Below are positions 1 through 10,183 of a stretch of 50,163 bases of DNA, in pieces. The position numbers were made by a program, and so were the translations under genes. How positions within the stretch are numbered: the first letter of the stretch is position 1; each line of letters starts with the position of its first letter. Where the stretch lies: positions 1 through 50,163 of the forward strand of contig NZ_JASNNW010000028.1 of the NCBI RefSeq assembly GCF_030165005.1. Reading direction: 5' to 3'. Source of the stretch: Blastococcus capsensis. Lineage in GTDB: Bacteria > Actinomycetota > Actinomycetes > Mycobacteriales > Geodermatophilaceae. Under the pieces are notes generated by a model. The model had not been told where the DNA came from. It made no database searches and saw only the letters and a program-made list of their open reading frames with translations.

Positions 1-270
1 GGCTCACTGGTGCACCATCCTTCCGTCACCGATCTTGGTTGGGTCGGTGATGCGCCCGAGGTGCCGCCTCGTCATCGCCCTGCTCGCTTGACGCTGTTGA
101 TGTCCAGCATGAGATCTGCGAGGCGAGGCGGTTGCCCGGGACGTGCCGACCGTCGACAGGGCTGAGCGCCAGCGAGCGCCGATCAGTGAGCGAACCGGCA
201 GCCACGTTCCGGCTCCACCGGCACCACAAGTGGGCGCCTCCCCACTGGGACTAGCAGCGAGGAGGCTGAC
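1..270 (+). ncRNA. candidate bridge-RNA leader of the IS110 element
   Basis: No convincing gene lies here. The stretch holds several short dyads, for example TCACCGA/TCGGTGA around 26-50 and AGTGGG/CCCACT around 229-245. The 8-mer ACAGGGCT at 156-163 recurs at the element's right end (1535-1542). Established knowledge: IS110-group elements transcribe a structured bridge RNA from this position, with loops that match donor and target DNA. That this sequence encodes one is inference from position, structure and the 8-base match; a covariance search was not possible. Confidence 0.35.
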
Positions 271-1533
271 GTGAAGTCTGCCAGCAACACCCTGCCCGAT
301 GAAGCACTCAACGGCGTGACCGGCGGCCTGGACTGGGCGCGTGATGATCACGCGGCCTCGGTGGTCGACGCGCGCGGCCGGGAACTGGTCCGGCACAGTG
401 TCGAGCACAGCGCGGCCGGGCTGCGCGAGTTGATCGACGTCTTCAGCCGCGCGGGCTGCCATGAGGTCGCGATCGAACGCCCCGACGGCCCGGTCGTCGA
501 CGCCCTGCTCACCGCCGGGCTGACGGTGGTGGTGATCAGCCCGAACCAGGTGAAGAACCTGCGTTCCCGCTACGGATCGGCCGGCAACAAGGACGACCGG
601 TTCGACGCCTACGTGCTCGCCGACACGCTGCGCACCGACCGGGCCCGACTGCGCCCGCTGACCCCCGACAGGGCCGACACCGTTGCGCTGCGCCGGACCT
701 GTCGGGCCCGCAAGGACCTCATCGCCCACCGGGTCGGGGCCGCCAACCAGCTGCGCGCGCATCTGCGCAACGTCTTCCCCGGCGCTATCGGTCTCTTCGC
801 CGAGATCGACAGCCCGGTCAGCCTGGCGTTCCTGACCCGCTTCGACACCCAGGACAAGGCCGACTGGCTCACTCCCACCCGGCTCGGCACCTGGCTGACC
901 AAGCAGGGCTACCCCGGACGTACCGACCCCGCCGTGCTGCACGCCCGACTGACCGCCGCCCCGCGCGGCGCCACCGGCGCCGAGGCCGACGCCAACGCGG
1001 CCATCACCCGCGCTCTGGTCGCCGTCCTGTTCGGCTTGCTCGAGCAGATCAAGGCCCTCACCGCCGAGATCGACGCGCAGCTGGCCCGCCACGCCGATCA
1101 GCACATCTTCACTGGCCTGCCCCGCTCGGGACGAGTCCGCGCGGCCCGGATGCTCGCCGAGATCGGTGACTGCCGCGCGCGCTTCCCCAGCCCCGAATCG
1201 CTGGCCTGCCTGGCCGGCGCCGCCCCCTCCACCCGCCAGTCCGGCAAGATCCGCGCCGTCGGGTTCCGCTGGGCCTGCGATAAGCAACTGCGCGACGCGG
1301 TCTGCGACTTCGCCGCCGACTCCCGGCACGCCAACCCCTGGGCCGCCGACCTCTACAACCGCGCCCGCGCCCGCGGCCACGACCATCCGCACGCCGTGCG
1401 CATCCTTGCCCGCGCCTGGCTCTACGTGATCTGGCACTGCTGGCAGGCCGGCGAGGCCTACGACCCGGCCCGCCACCACGCCCTGCAACGCGTCCTCACC
1501 AACCAAGACAACATCAACCAAGCAGCGGCTTGA
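271..1533 (+). CDS. IS110 family RNA-guided transposase/recombinase
   Basis: The 420-residue protein has the two IS110 domains. The N-terminal DEDD (RuvC-like) domain shows GLDWARDDHAA near residue 20, VAIERPDG near 66 and the paired aspartates of NKDDRFDAYVLAD near 110. The C-terminal Transposase_20 domain shows GLPRSGRVRAARMLAEIGD and the APSTRQSGK segment that carries the catalytic serine. Length is normal for the family (about 400) and no frame break is seen, so it may be active. The GTG start follows a GAGGAGG Shine-Dalgarno. It moves its own element by serine-type recombination guided by a bridge RNA in better-studied relatives. Confidence 0.93.
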   Translation: MKSASNTLPDEALNGVTGGLDWARDDHAASVVDARGRELVRHSVEHSAAGLRELIDVFSRAGCHEVAIERPDGPVVDALLTAGLTVVVISPNQVKNLRSRYGSAGNKDDRFDAYVLADTLRTDRARLRPLTPDRADTVALRRTCRARKDLIAHRVGAANQLRAHLRNVFPGAIGLFAEIDSPVSLAFLTRFDTQDKADWLTPTRLGTWLTKQGYPGRTDPAVLHARLTAAPRGATGAEADANAAITRALVAVLFGLLEQIKALTAEIDAQLARHADQHIFTGLPRSGRVRAARMLAEIGDCRARFPSPESLACLAGAAPSTRQSGKIRAVGFRWACDKQLRDAVCDFAADSRHANPWAADLYNRARARGHDHPHAVRILARAWLYVIWHCWQAGEAYDPARHHALQRVLTNQDNINQAAA

Positions 1534-1544
1534 CACAGGGCTTC

Positions 1545-2951
<1,407 letters not shown>

Positions 2952-3027
2952 GGTGGCGTCCTCCTCGGACCCGGGGCCGGCCTCGTGGCCGGCGCCCGGT
3001 TGCTGCTCATCCCATCAGACCTGCGGA

Positions 3028-4200
3028 TCAGGGCTTGAGGACGACCTTGTTGCACTCGTCCTTCTTGTCGCGGAACATCCGGTAGCCATCCGCCGCCTCG
3101 GCCAGCGGCAGGGTGTGCGAGACGACGAAGGACGGGTCGATGTCGCCGTTGCGGATCCGCTCGTACAGCGGCTTCGTGTACCGCTGCACGTGGCACTGGC
3201 CGGTCTTCACGGTCAGCGACCGGTTCATCAGCGAGCCGATCGGGAACTTGTCCATCAGCCCGCCGTAGACGCCGACGATCGAGACGGTGCCGCCGTTCTT
3301 GACCGCCAGGATGGCCTCGCGCAGGGCGTGCGGCCGCTCGGTCTCCATCATCGTGGCCTGCTTGGCACGGTCGTAGGCGTGCACGGCCGCCGTCGGGTGG
3401 TGGGCCTCCATGCCGACGCAGTCGATCGCGGCGTCCGGACCGCGCCCGGCGGTGATCTCCTGCAGCGCGTCGAGGACGTCGACCTCCTCGTAGTTCAGGA
3501 CGTCGGTGGCGCCGGCCTCCCGGGCCTTGGCCAGCCGGTAGTCGAACCGGTCGATGGCGATGACCCGTTCGGCGCCGAGCATCCTCGCGCTGGCGACGGC
3601 GAACTGGCCGACCGGACCGGCTCCCCAGACGGCGACGACGTCACCGGGGGAGATGTCGCAGACCTCGGCCCCCATGTAGCCGGTCGGGAAGATGTCGGAG
3701 AGGAAGAGCACCTGCTCGTCGGTCAGGTCGGCGTCCACCTTGATCGGACCGACGTCCGCGAACGGGACGCGGGCGTACTCGGCCTGACCGCCGGGGTAGC
3801 CGCCCATCATGTGCGAGTAACCGAAGATGCCGCAGGGCGCGTGGCCCATCAGCTTCTCCGGGATCCGGGCGTTCGGGTTGGAGTTCTCGCAGACGGAGAA
3901 CAGCCCCTTCTCGCAGGCCACGCAGTTGCCGCAGGCGATCGGGAACGGGACGACGACCCGGTCACCGACCTTCAGGTTGCCGACGCCCTTGCCGAGCTCC
4001 ACCACCTCGCCCATGAACTCGTGGCCGACGATGTCGCCCTTGCGCATGGTCGGGATGAAGCCGTCGTACAGGTGCAGGTCCGATCCGCAGATCGCGGTGG
4101 AACTGATCTTCACGATCGCGTCGCGGTCGTTGAGGATCTGCGGGTCCGGGACCTCGTTGACCTCGATGTGGTTCTTGCCCATCCACTGGGTGGCGCGCAC
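3028..4200 (-). CDS. zinc-dependent alcohol dehydrogenase, formaldehyde-dehydrogenase-like
   Basis: A medium-chain dehydrogenase of 390 residues. Catalytic zinc ligands are in [10 protein letters not shown] near residue 38 and [12 protein letters not shown] near 60. The structural-zinc cysteines lie in [15 protein letters not shown] near 90-104. The Rossmann motif is [11 protein letters not shown] near 190. The insert-rich sequence resembles the glutathione-independent formaldehyde dehydrogenase-like branch, which usually oxidises alcohols or aldehydes with NAD(P); the exact substrate cannot be read from sequence. The GTG start follows a GGAAGGA site. It lies 28 bases downstream of the SRPBCC gene on the same strand and is probably co-transcribed with it. 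Confidence 0.85.
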   Translation of the reverse strand: MRATQWMGKNHIEVNEVPDPQILNDRDAIVKISSTAICGSDLHLYDGFIPTMRKGDIVGHEFMGEVVELGKGVGNLKVGDRVVVPFPIACGNCVACEKGLFSVCENSNPNARIPEKLMGHAPCGIFGYSHMMGGYPGGQAEYARVPFADVGPIKVDADLTDEQVLFLSDIFPTGYMGAEVCDISPGDVVAVWGAGPVGQFAVASARMLGAERVIAIDRFDYRLAKAREAGATDVLNYEEVDVLDALQEITAGRGPDAAIDCVGMEAHHPTAAVHAYDRAKQATMMETERPHALREAILAVKNGGTVSIVGVYGGLMDKFPIGSLMNRSLTVKTGQCHVQRYTKPLYERIRNGDIDPSFVVSHTLPLAEAADGYRMFRDKKDECNKVVLKP

Positions 4201-4228
4201 GGGGTAGTCCTTCCGGAAGGCGGGGGGG

Positions 4229-5179
4229 TCAGGAACGCGGTGCCGCGGGGCGCTGGGCGACCAGCCGCCGGGCCTGCGGGCCGTGCGGGCTGCCCTCGGA
4301 GCGCACCACCTGCCCGGTCTCCAGCACCTGCTTGAAGCGAGTCAGGTCGTCGCGCACCTGCTGCTCGGGCGACTCCCCGAACAGCCCGGCGACGACCTTG
4401 CCGAGCCGGCCACCTGGCTGGGCGTAGGCCAGCCGCACCCGCACCTCGGTGCCCCGCCCGCCGGGGGCCGGGCGGAACTCCACCGAGCCGGCGTTCTCGA
4501 TGTCGGCACCGGGCAGCGAGCGCCAGCGGACGAGCTCGCCGGGGGAGTCCTCGACCACCTCGGCGTCCCACTCCACCGAGAGCTTCCCCGGCGCCTCGGC
4601 GACCCAGTGCGAGCGCGCGCCGCCGTCGAGCGTGCGGACCTCGCGCACGTGCGCCATGAACTCCGGCAGGCGGGAGAAGTCGCGCCAGTACCGGTAGACC
4701 TCCTCCGGCGCCTTGTTCACCGTGGTGGCCGCGGAGACGTCGATCGCGCCCTTCCACGGGGCGGAGCCGGGGAGCAGCTCCCGGGCGGCGCTCCGGCTGC
4801 CCGAGCGGCGCGAGCGCGCCGCCGTGAGCAGGTCGAGGGCGGCCAGTCCGGCGACGGCGACGGTGGCGTTGCGCAGCCGCCGGCCGCGGTCGCCGCTCCG
4901 GTGCGACAGCGCGATCCCCATCGCGGTGAGGTCCATGGCGTCGCCGGCGCCCCGCGTCCAGGCCCAGCCGGCTCGGCCGGCCAGCAGGGGCAGGCCGTGC
5001 AGCAGCTCGCGGGCACCGACCAGGGGGATCACCGACAGGGCGGTGGCCGAGTCGTCCACACCGGACACCCGGGCCACGCCCTTCGGGTCGCGCAGCATGG
5101 CCACGCCGAGTCCGGTGCTTGCCAGACCCAGGACGCGGGCGGTGCGGCGCAGGCCTGGGCGGCTGCGGCTGGAGCTCAT
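4229..5179 (-). CDS. SRPBCC family (cyclase/dehydrase-like) protein with membrane-like N-terminus
   Basis: The 316-residue protein begins at an ATG with GGAGGA upstream; an open frame continues further 5' but has no good site. Residues 1-130 are rich in alanine and leucine, resemble a DUF4267-like membrane segment, and contain GARELLHG. Residues about 145-290 form a START/SRPBCC domain ([19 protein letters not shown], then [19 protein letters not shown]) of the polyketide-cyclase-like type, which binds hydrophobic ligands. It precedes a zinc alcohol dehydrogenase by 28 bases, a pairing seen in other actinobacteria, which suggests a shared redox or lipid role. The ligand is unknown. Confidence 0.75.
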   Translation of the reverse strand: MSSSRSRPGLRRTARVLGLASTGLGVAMLRDPKGVARVSGVDDSATALSVIPLVGARELLHGLPLLAGRAGWAWTRGAGDAMDLTAMGIALSHRSGDRGRRLRNATVAVAGLAALDLLTAARSRRSGSRSAARELLPGSAPWKGAIDVSAATTVNKAPEEVYRYWRDFSRLPEFMAHVREVRTLDGGARSHWVAEAPGKLSVEWDAEVVEDSPGELVRWRSLPGADIENAGSVEFRPAPGGRGTEVRVRLAYAQPGGRLGKVVAGLFGESPEQQVRDDLTRFKQVLETGQVVRSEGSPHGPQARRLVAQRPAAPRS

Positions 5180-5282
5180 GGGGGTCCTCCGGTTCGATCG
5201 GTGTCTCCGGCCGCCTACCCGCGGGCCGGAGGGGGAAACGGCCGGTGGCGACCTCGGCGGTGGGCGGACGAGGATGCGACCC

Positions 5283-6302
5283 ATGCCTGCCTCCCTCCCT
5301 CCCGTCGGTTCCCGCACGCTCGGCCGGACCGGACTCGCGGTGTCCGCGCTCGGTCTGGGCTGCATGGGGATGAGCCAGATGTACGGCCCCGCCGACCGCA
5401 CCGAGGCGATCGCGACCGTGCGCCGGGCGCTCGATCTCGGCGTCACCTTCCTGGACACCTCCGACGTCTACGGCAGCGGTCACAACGAGGAGCTCGTCGG
5501 CGAGGCGATCGCCGGCCGCCGGGACGAGGTGCAGCTGGCCACCAAGTTCTCCCTCACCCGCACCGCAGGAGGAGGCATGACGATCGACGGGCGGCCGGAG
5601 AACGTGCGCGCCTGCGCCGAGGCGAGCCTGCGCCGGCTGGACGTCGACGTCATCGACCTGTACTACCAGCACCGGGTCGATCCCCGGGTCCCGATCGAGG
5701 ACACGGTGGGTGCCATGGCCGAGCTCGTGCAGCAGGGGAAGGTGCGCCACCTCGGGCTCTCCGAAGCGAGCGCCGCCTCGATCCGCCGTGCGGTGGCCGT
5801 GCACCCGATCGCCGCTCTGCAGAGCGAGTGGTCGCTGTGGACCCGTGACCTCGAGGAGGAGGTTCTGGGCGTCGCCCGGGAGCACGGGATCGGCATCGTG
5901 CCGTTCAGCCCGCTGGGTCGCGGCTTCCTCACCGGGGCGATCAGCAGCCCGGCGGACTTCGGCGACGACGACTGGCGCCGCAACCATCCGCGGTTCACCG
6001 GCGAGGCCTTCGCGGCCAACCTGCGGCTGGTGGACGACGTCCGCGCCCTGGCGAGGGAGAAGGGCGTGACAGCCGGCCAGCTGGCGCTGGCGTGGGTGCT
6101 GGCGCAGGGCGACGACGTCGTCCCGATCCCCGGTACCAAGCGGCGGACCTATCTGGAGGAGAACGTCGGCGCGGTGGGCGTGGAGCTCTCCGCCGACGAC
6201 CTCGCCCGCCTGGAGGCCATCGCCCCACCGGGGGCCGCGACGGGAGGTCGCTACGTGGACGCCGGCTACGCCTACGGCGACAGCCCGGAGTGGGCCGGGT
6301 GA
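5283..6302 (+). CDS. aldo/keto reductase
   Basis: A 339-residue (alpha/beta)8 NADPH-dependent oxidoreductase of the AKR family (Tas/YajO-like group). The catalytic tetrad is visible as Asp and Tyr in [10 protein letters not shown] near residue 57-62, Lys in LATKFS near 88 and His in YYQHRVDP near 127. The C-terminal cofactor-binding segment [14 protein letters not shown] lies near 285. An in-frame ATG nine bases upstream (5274) is an alternative start. It is followed after 34 bases by a sugar-kinase gene, so the two may act on the same carbohydrate. It is divergent from the SRPBCC gene. Confidence 0.88.
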   Translation: MPASLPPVGSRTLGRTGLAVSALGLGCMGMSQMYGPADRTEAIATVRRALDLGVTFLDTSDVYGSGHNEELVGEAIAGRRDEVQLATKFSLTRTAGGGMTIDGRPENVRACAEASLRRLDVDVIDLYYQHRVDPRVPIEDTVGAMAELVQQGKVRHLGLSEASAASIRRAVAVHPIAALQSEWSLWTRDLEEEVLGVAREHGIGIVPFSPLGRGFLTGAISSPADFGDDDWRRNHPRFTGEAFAANLRLVDDVRALAREKGVTAGQLALAWVLAQGDDVVPIPGTKRRTYLEENVGAVGVELSADDLARLEAIAPPGAATGGRYVDAGYAYGDSPEWAG

Positions 6303-6336
6303 AGGCAGCCGCGCCCGGGTCGGTGCGGGCCGGTCG

Positions 6337-7677
6337 GTGACCGGGCTGTTCCTCGGGGCGGACCTGGGCACCAGCGGCCTGAAGGTCGTCGCGCTGGACC
6401 CGGACGGCGGCCTGGTCGCCGAGGCGGAGGCCGGATACGCGATCGACCGGCCGGCACCGGGTCACGCCGAGATCGACGTCCGGGTGTGGCGACGGGCGCT
6501 GGACGGGGCGCTGACCGAGCTCGCCGTGGCGCTGCCGCGGGCCCCGGTGCGGTCGCTCGGGTTCTCGGGCCAGATGCACGGCGCCGTGCTCGTCGGCGAC
6601 GACGGCCGGGCGCTGCGTCCGGCACTGCTGTGGCCGGACTCCCGGGCCGCCGCCGAGCTGGACCGCTGGCGCGCCCTGGGCGCGGCGCACCGCGCCGCGC
6701 TGGCCAATCCGCTGGTGCCGGGGATGACCGGGCCGCTGCTGGCCTGGCTGGCCCGGCACGAGCCGGCCACCGTCGAGCGGGCCGCGGCGGTGCTGCTGCC
6801 CAAGGACGCACTGCGCGCCGCCCTGGTTCCGGGCAGCGCAGCGGTGACCGATCGCAGCGACGCGTCGGCGACGCTGCTGTGGGACGTGCCCGCCGACGAC
6901 TGGTCGGCGGCGGCGGTCGCCGCGGCCGGGGTTGCGCCACGGCTGCTGCCTGCGGTCCGGCCGGGCAGTGCGGTGGTCGGGACGGCGCGGTTGCCCGTGG
7001 GTGAGGTGCCGGTCGTGGTGGGGGCAGCGGACACGCCCCTGGCCCTGCTGGGCGCCGGTTCGACGGCCGGCCTGCAGGTGAACCTCGGCACCGGCGCCCA
7101 GGTGCTGCGCCCGCGGTGGGCGCCGCGCGCGGTCGCCGACCCGGTGGTGCACGGCTACGCCGACGCCGACGGCGGCTGGTACGCGATGGCGGCGCTGCAG
7201 AACGGCGGCTCGGCGTGGGCCTGGGTGTGCGATGTCCTCGGTCTGCCCTGGAGGGAGCTGTTCGACGCGGCGGCGTCGGTGCCCGACGCCGGGGGAGCGG
7301 TCTTCCGGCCGTTCCTCACCGGGGAGCGCGGCGGCGTGGCCGCGCCGGAGCAGCGAGCCGGCTGGGACGGGTTGCACCCGGGTACGACCCGGGCCCACCT
7401 CGCGCGGGCCGCCGTGGAGGGCGTCGTGCGAGCCGTAGGCGCTGCGGCGGCGCTGCTCGAGCCACCGGACGAGGACGCCCCGGTGGTGCTGACCGGCGGC
7501 GGGGTGCGAGCCCCTCTCGTCCAGCAGCTGCTCGCAGACGTTCTCCTGCGCCCGGTCCGGGCCGTGCGCCTGCGCAGCGCCTCGGCCGTAGGCGCGGCGC
7601 AGCTGGGCGCCCGCGGCGCCGGCGTCGACGTCGTCCCCCGGCGCGCGGCGGGACCGGTGGTGGACCCGCGCGGGTGA
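6337..7677 (+). CDS. xylB: FGGY-family carbohydrate kinase, xylulokinase-like
   Basis: A 446-residue ASKHA-fold sugar kinase. The N-terminal phosphate-1 motif is LGADLGTSGLKVVALD (residues 5-20). GFSGQMHGAVLV near 75 is the signature of the xylulokinase subgroup. The second ATPase motif includes VNLGTGAQVL near 250, and GERGGVAAP with VLTGGGVRAPLVQQLLAD (near 390) closes the C-terminal domain. It probably phosphorylates D-xylulose or a related ketose. At 446 residues it is slightly short for XylB (about 480). The GTG start is 34 bases after the aldo/keto reductase. It converges with hisN, with only six bases between the stops. Confidence 0.82.
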   Translation: MTGLFLGADLGTSGLKVVALDPDGGLVAEAEAGYAIDRPAPGHAEIDVRVWRRALDGALTELAVALPRAPVRSLGFSGQMHGAVLVGDDGRALRPALLWPDSRAAAELDRWRALGAAHRAALANPLVPGMTGPLLAWLARHEPATVERAAAVLLPKDALRAALVPGSAAVTDRSDASATLLWDVPADDWSAAAVAAAGVAPRLLPAVRPGSAVVGTARLPVGEVPVVVGAADTPLALLGAGSTAGLQVNLGTGAQVLRPRWAPRAVADPVVHGYADADGGWYAMAALQNGGSAWAWVCDVLGLPWRELFDAAASVPDAGGAVFRPFLTGERGGVAAPEQRAGWDGLHPGTTRAHLARAAVEGVVRAVGAAAALLEPPDEDAPVVLTGGGVRAPLVQQLLADVLLRPVRAVRLRSASAVGAAQLGARGAGVDVVPRRAAGPVVDPRG

Positions 7678-7683
7678 CGCCGG

Positions 7684-8496
7684 TCAGGCAGGGGTCGGCC
7701 GGCCCGGCGTCCGCAGCCGCTCCAGGGCGGCATCGTGCAGTCTGCCGTTGCTGGCCAGCGCACTCCCGCCGGCCGGACCGGGCGCGCCGGTGACGTCGGT
7801 GAACCGGCCACCGGCCTCCCGGACGATCACGTCCAGGGCCGCGAGGTCCCAGAGCGACACCTCCGGCTCGCACGCGATGTCGACCGCGCCCTCGGCGAGC
7901 AGCACGTAGCTCCAGAAATCGCCGTAGGCGCGGGTGCGCCACACCGAGCGGGTCAGGTCGAGGAACCCGTCGAGCCCGCCGCGCTCCTCCCAGCCGGACA
8001 GGCTGGAGTAGCTGAGGCTGGCGTCCTCGAGGCGCGCGACCTCCGAGACGCGGCAGCGGGTGGCCGACTCCAGCCGGCGCCCGGTCCAGGCGCCGACGTC
8101 CTTGGCCGCCCACCAGCGGCGGTTGAGGGCCGGCGCGGAGACGAGTCCGACCACCGGCTCGTCGCCGTCGAACAGTGCGATCAGCGTGGCCCACACCGGG
8201 ACACCCCGCACGAAGTTCTTCGTGCCGTCGATCGGATCGAGCACCCAGCGGCGGGATCCGTGGCCGGTGGTGCCGAACTCCTCGCCCAGCACCGCGTCGC
8301 GCGTGCGGGCCCGGCCGAGGGTGATCCGCAGCTGCTCCTCGACCGCCCGGTCGGCATCGGTGACCGGCGTCAGGTCGGGCTTGGTCTCGACCGTGAGGTC
8401 CTGGGCCTTGAAGCGGTCCAGGCTGATCGAGTCGGCCTGGTCGGCCAGCACGTGTGCCAGCCGCATGTCCTCTGAGTAGCCCCGACCCGACGTCAT
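7684..8496 (-). CDS. hisN: histidinol-phosphatase / inositol monophosphatase family
   Basis: A 270-residue magnesium-dependent phosphatase of the IMPase superfamily. Metal-binding motifs are GEEFG near residue 75, [12 protein letters not shown] near 88 and the C-terminal [15 protein letters not shown] near 205. Its closest functional match is the actinobacterial HisN, which removes phosphate from histidinol phosphate in histidine synthesis; a general inositol phosphatase role cannot be excluded. The ATG at 8496 is chosen because a TAGGTT box lies eight bases upstream (leaderless start); a GTG two codons earlier is possible. It is not in a his operon. Confidence 0.83.
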   Translation of the reverse strand: MTSGRGYSEDMRLAHVLADQADSISLDRFKAQDLTVETKPDLTPVTDADRAVEEQLRITLGRARTRDAVLGEEFGTTGHGSRRWVLDPIDGTKNFVRGVPVWATLIALFDGDEPVVGLVSAPALNRRWWAAKDVGAWTGRRLESATRCRVSEVARLEDASLSYSSLSGWEERGGLDGFLDLTRSVWRTRAYGDFWSYVLLAEGAVDIACEPEVSLWDLAALDVIVREAGGRFTDVTGAPGPAGGSALASNGRLHDAALERLRTPGRPTPA

Positions 8497-8504
8497 GGGC
8501 ACCG

Positions 8505-8510
8505 AACCTA
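8505..8510 (-). promoter_or_regulatory. -10 box of hisN (leaderless type)
   Basis: TAGGTT reads on the minus strand, eight bases before the hisN ATG. This spacing puts transcription start at or near the start codon, with no room for a Shine-Dalgarno. Confidence 0.5.
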
Positions 8511-8518
8511 GCGGGCGG

Positions 8519-8701
8519 TCAGTCGAAGACGGCGGAACTGACCCCGCTCGGCCCCTCGTACTCCCGGTCCTCGATCTTCTTCAGCGCCTCGACGACCTCG
8601 TCGCCGCCGCCGTTCTGCTCGGCGTGCCGCACGAGGTCGTCCTTGCTCGCGGGGTAGTCGACGCCGGACAGGGCCTTCTGGATGTCGATGGGGCTCACCA
8701 T
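8519..8701 (-). CDS. DUF2795 domain protein
   Basis: A 60-residue acidic protein that matches the DUF2795 family. It begins [27 protein letters not shown], and a central [18 protein letters not shown] segment is typical of the domain. Such proteins are small predicted helical proteins common in actinobacteria and archaea. No function is established. It lies just upstream of hisN on the same strand with a 22-base gap, which contains the hisN promoter box, and is divergent from the DUF2087 regulator with 53 bases between starts. Confidence 0.8.
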   Translation of the reverse strand: MVSPIDIQKALSGVDYPASKDDLVRHAEQNGGGDEVVEALKKIEDREYEGPSGVSSAVFD

Positions 8702-8741
8702 GCCCGGGTCCCTACCCCGCCACCTCCTGCTGATGCACCGA

Positions 8742-8747
8742 TACCGT
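8742..8747 (+). promoter_or_regulatory. -10 box of the DUF2087 gene (leaderless type)
   Basis: TACCGT lies seven bases before the GTG start at 8755. No Shine-Dalgarno is visible between them. Confidence 0.45.
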
Positions 8748-8754
8748 CGGGTGC

Positions 8755-9291
8755 GTGGACGCAGCGACGATCGTGGGGCTGCTCGCCGACCCGGTGCGGC
8801 TCAAGGTGGTCGCCGCCCTCGCGCTCGGCGCCGGCACCATCGAGCAGGTCGCCGAAGCCTCCGGCCTGTCGCTCAAGGAGGTCGCGCTGGCCGCCCGCCG
8901 GCTCGCCCGCGCCGGTCTGGTGCACCGTGACGGGCACGACCTCGTGCTGCACACCGAGCGGTTCGGGGCGGCTGCCCGCTCCGCCGCGGCGGCCGCCCCG
9001 CCGCCGGAGCCGCTGTCGGACGACCCGGCGGCCGACGCGGTCCTGTCGGCGTTCGTCCGGGACGGCCGGCTGGTGTCGATCCCGTCGCAGCGCAGCAAGC
9101 GGCTGGTGGTCCTCGACCACCTGGTGCGGGTGTTCGAGCCCGGCGTCCGGTACCCGGAGCGGGAGGTCAACGCGCTGCTGGCCGTCTGGCACCCCGACGT
9201 CGCCGCGCTCCGCCGCTACCTGGTCGACGAGGCCATGCTCAGCCGGGACGCAGGCGTGTACTGGCGCAGCGGCGGCTACGTCGAGGTCTAG
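8755..9291 (+). CDS. DUF2087 domain transcriptional regulator
   Basis: The 178-residue protein has an ArsR-like winged-helix domain at residues 1-65 (IVGLLADPVRLKVVAALALG, then a recognition-helix region LSLKEVALAARRLARAGLV). The C-terminal DUF2087 domain at about 100-178 shows RLVSIPSQRSKRLVVLDHLVRVFEPG, YPEREVNALL and the terminal GGYVEV. The family is widespread in actinobacteria and Firmicutes and is treated as DNA-binding, but its ligand and targets are not known. It appears to be leaderless, with a TACCGT box seven bases before GTG. It is divergent from the DUF2795 gene, a possible target. Confidence 0.8.
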   Translation: MDAATIVGLLADPVRLKVVAALALGAGTIEQVAEASGLSLKEVALAARRLARAGLVHRDGHDLVLHTERFGAAARSAAAAAPPPEPLSDDPAADAVLSAFVRDGRLVSIPSQRSKRLVVLDHLVRVFEPGVRYPEREVNALLAVWHPDVAALRRYLVDEAMLSRDAGVYWRSGGYVEV

Positions 9292-9379
9292 GGCGGTCGG
9301 CATCCCCGTCGTCGAGTCGACGAGCGGTCATGTCGACAAGTCGTTCGCCTGCGCCGTGGGCCGGCGGCACACTGCTCGG

Positions 9380-10183
9380 GTGCTCACCCCGTCGCCCGAC
9401 GCCTTCGCCGCGCTGGCCCGCTCGTCGCCGTGGCGCTGGTCGACGCTGCGGTTCACCGTCCGCTTCCGCGGCGAGTACGCGGGCCCGCCGGTGCGCGCCT
9501 GGCTGCGCCGGCCGGACCTGCTGCGCGTGGAGACGGTCGAGGGCGAGCTGCGCCAGGTCGTCCGGGAGCAGCCACCCCGGGTCGCCGTCCTGACCTCGGA
9601 CGGCGGCCGGGTGGCGGTGCCGTCCTGGGCGCGCAGCGGGCCGCCACCGCGGCTGCGGCCGGACGAGTTGGTGGCCGAGCGTCCGGACCGCCACTTCGCC
9701 GATCGCACCTACGACGACCCCATGTACGAGAACTACCGCTGGGTGGCGATGCTGGACCCGGTCGAGCTGGCCGACGGTTTCGACCTGGAGACGGGCGAGC
9801 CGGCAGGCCCGCCGTTGGCCATCGACGCGGTCGCCGAGGTCGAGCACGGCGGGCGGCCGGCATGGCAGGCCGTCGCCCGGACGACGCCGTCCTACGAGCC
9901 GCACTGCGGCTGCTGCCCCCTGCTCCGGGATCGTGAGGTCGACACGGCCGAGTGGGGGGCGGAGAAGTTCGCCGGCGCCGGCTATCCGACCGGGCACCTC
10001 GTCCGGCTGGATGTCGCGACCGGCGTGTGCGTGCGGACCGAGGAGCTCGGCGGGACGTTCGCCGGTGACGGGCACGACCTGCGGATCGAGGCGGTCGACG
10101 AACCGATGGCCGACGACCTGTTCGTCGAGCCCCGCCGGGAGCCTTTCCGCCGCCGCGGCTGGAGCCCGTACCCGTGTCAGTAG
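9380..10183 (+). CDS. conserved hypothetical protein
   Basis: A 267-residue soluble protein with no recognised domain. It starts at GTG 9380, six bases after a CACACT box, and no other start in frame is convincing. The sequence shows a beta-rich pattern (LRFTVRFRGEYAGPPVRAWL, LLRVETVEGEL) that loosely resembles the LolA/LppX-type lipid-binding fold. A DPMYENYRWVAMLDP segment and a cysteine-rich CGCCPLL near residue 176 could bind metal. There is no signal peptide. Its 3' end overlaps the 3' end of rsgA by seven bases on the opposite strand. Function unknown. Confidence 0.7.
   Translation: MLTPSPDAFAALARSSPWRWSTLRFTVRFRGEYAGPPVRAWLRRPDLLRVETVEGELRQVVREQPPRVAVLTSDGGRVAVPSWARSGPPPRLRPDELVAERPDRHFADRTYDDPMYENYRWVAMLDPVELADGFDLETGEPAGPPLAIDAVAEVEHGGRPAWQAVARTTPSYEPHCGCCPLLRDREVDTAEWGAEKFAGAGYPTGHLVRLDVATGVCVRTEELGGTFAGDGHDLRIEAVDEPMADDLFVEPRREPFRRRGWSPYPCQ

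Larger units (their letters stand above)
1..1544 (+). mobile_element. IS110-family insertion sequence (outer ends not resolved)
   Basis: A DEDD transposase gene (271-1533) is preceded by at least 270 bases of structured noncoding sequence and followed by about 11 bases before the stop codon of cbs at 1545. IS110 elements lack terminal inverted repeats, and none is visible here. The long 5' noncoding end and short 3' end fit the IS110 group rather than the IS1111 group. The right boundary must lie near 1540-1547, so the element sits at the very end of cbs without visibly disrupting it. The left boundary may lie before base 1. Confidence 0.7.
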
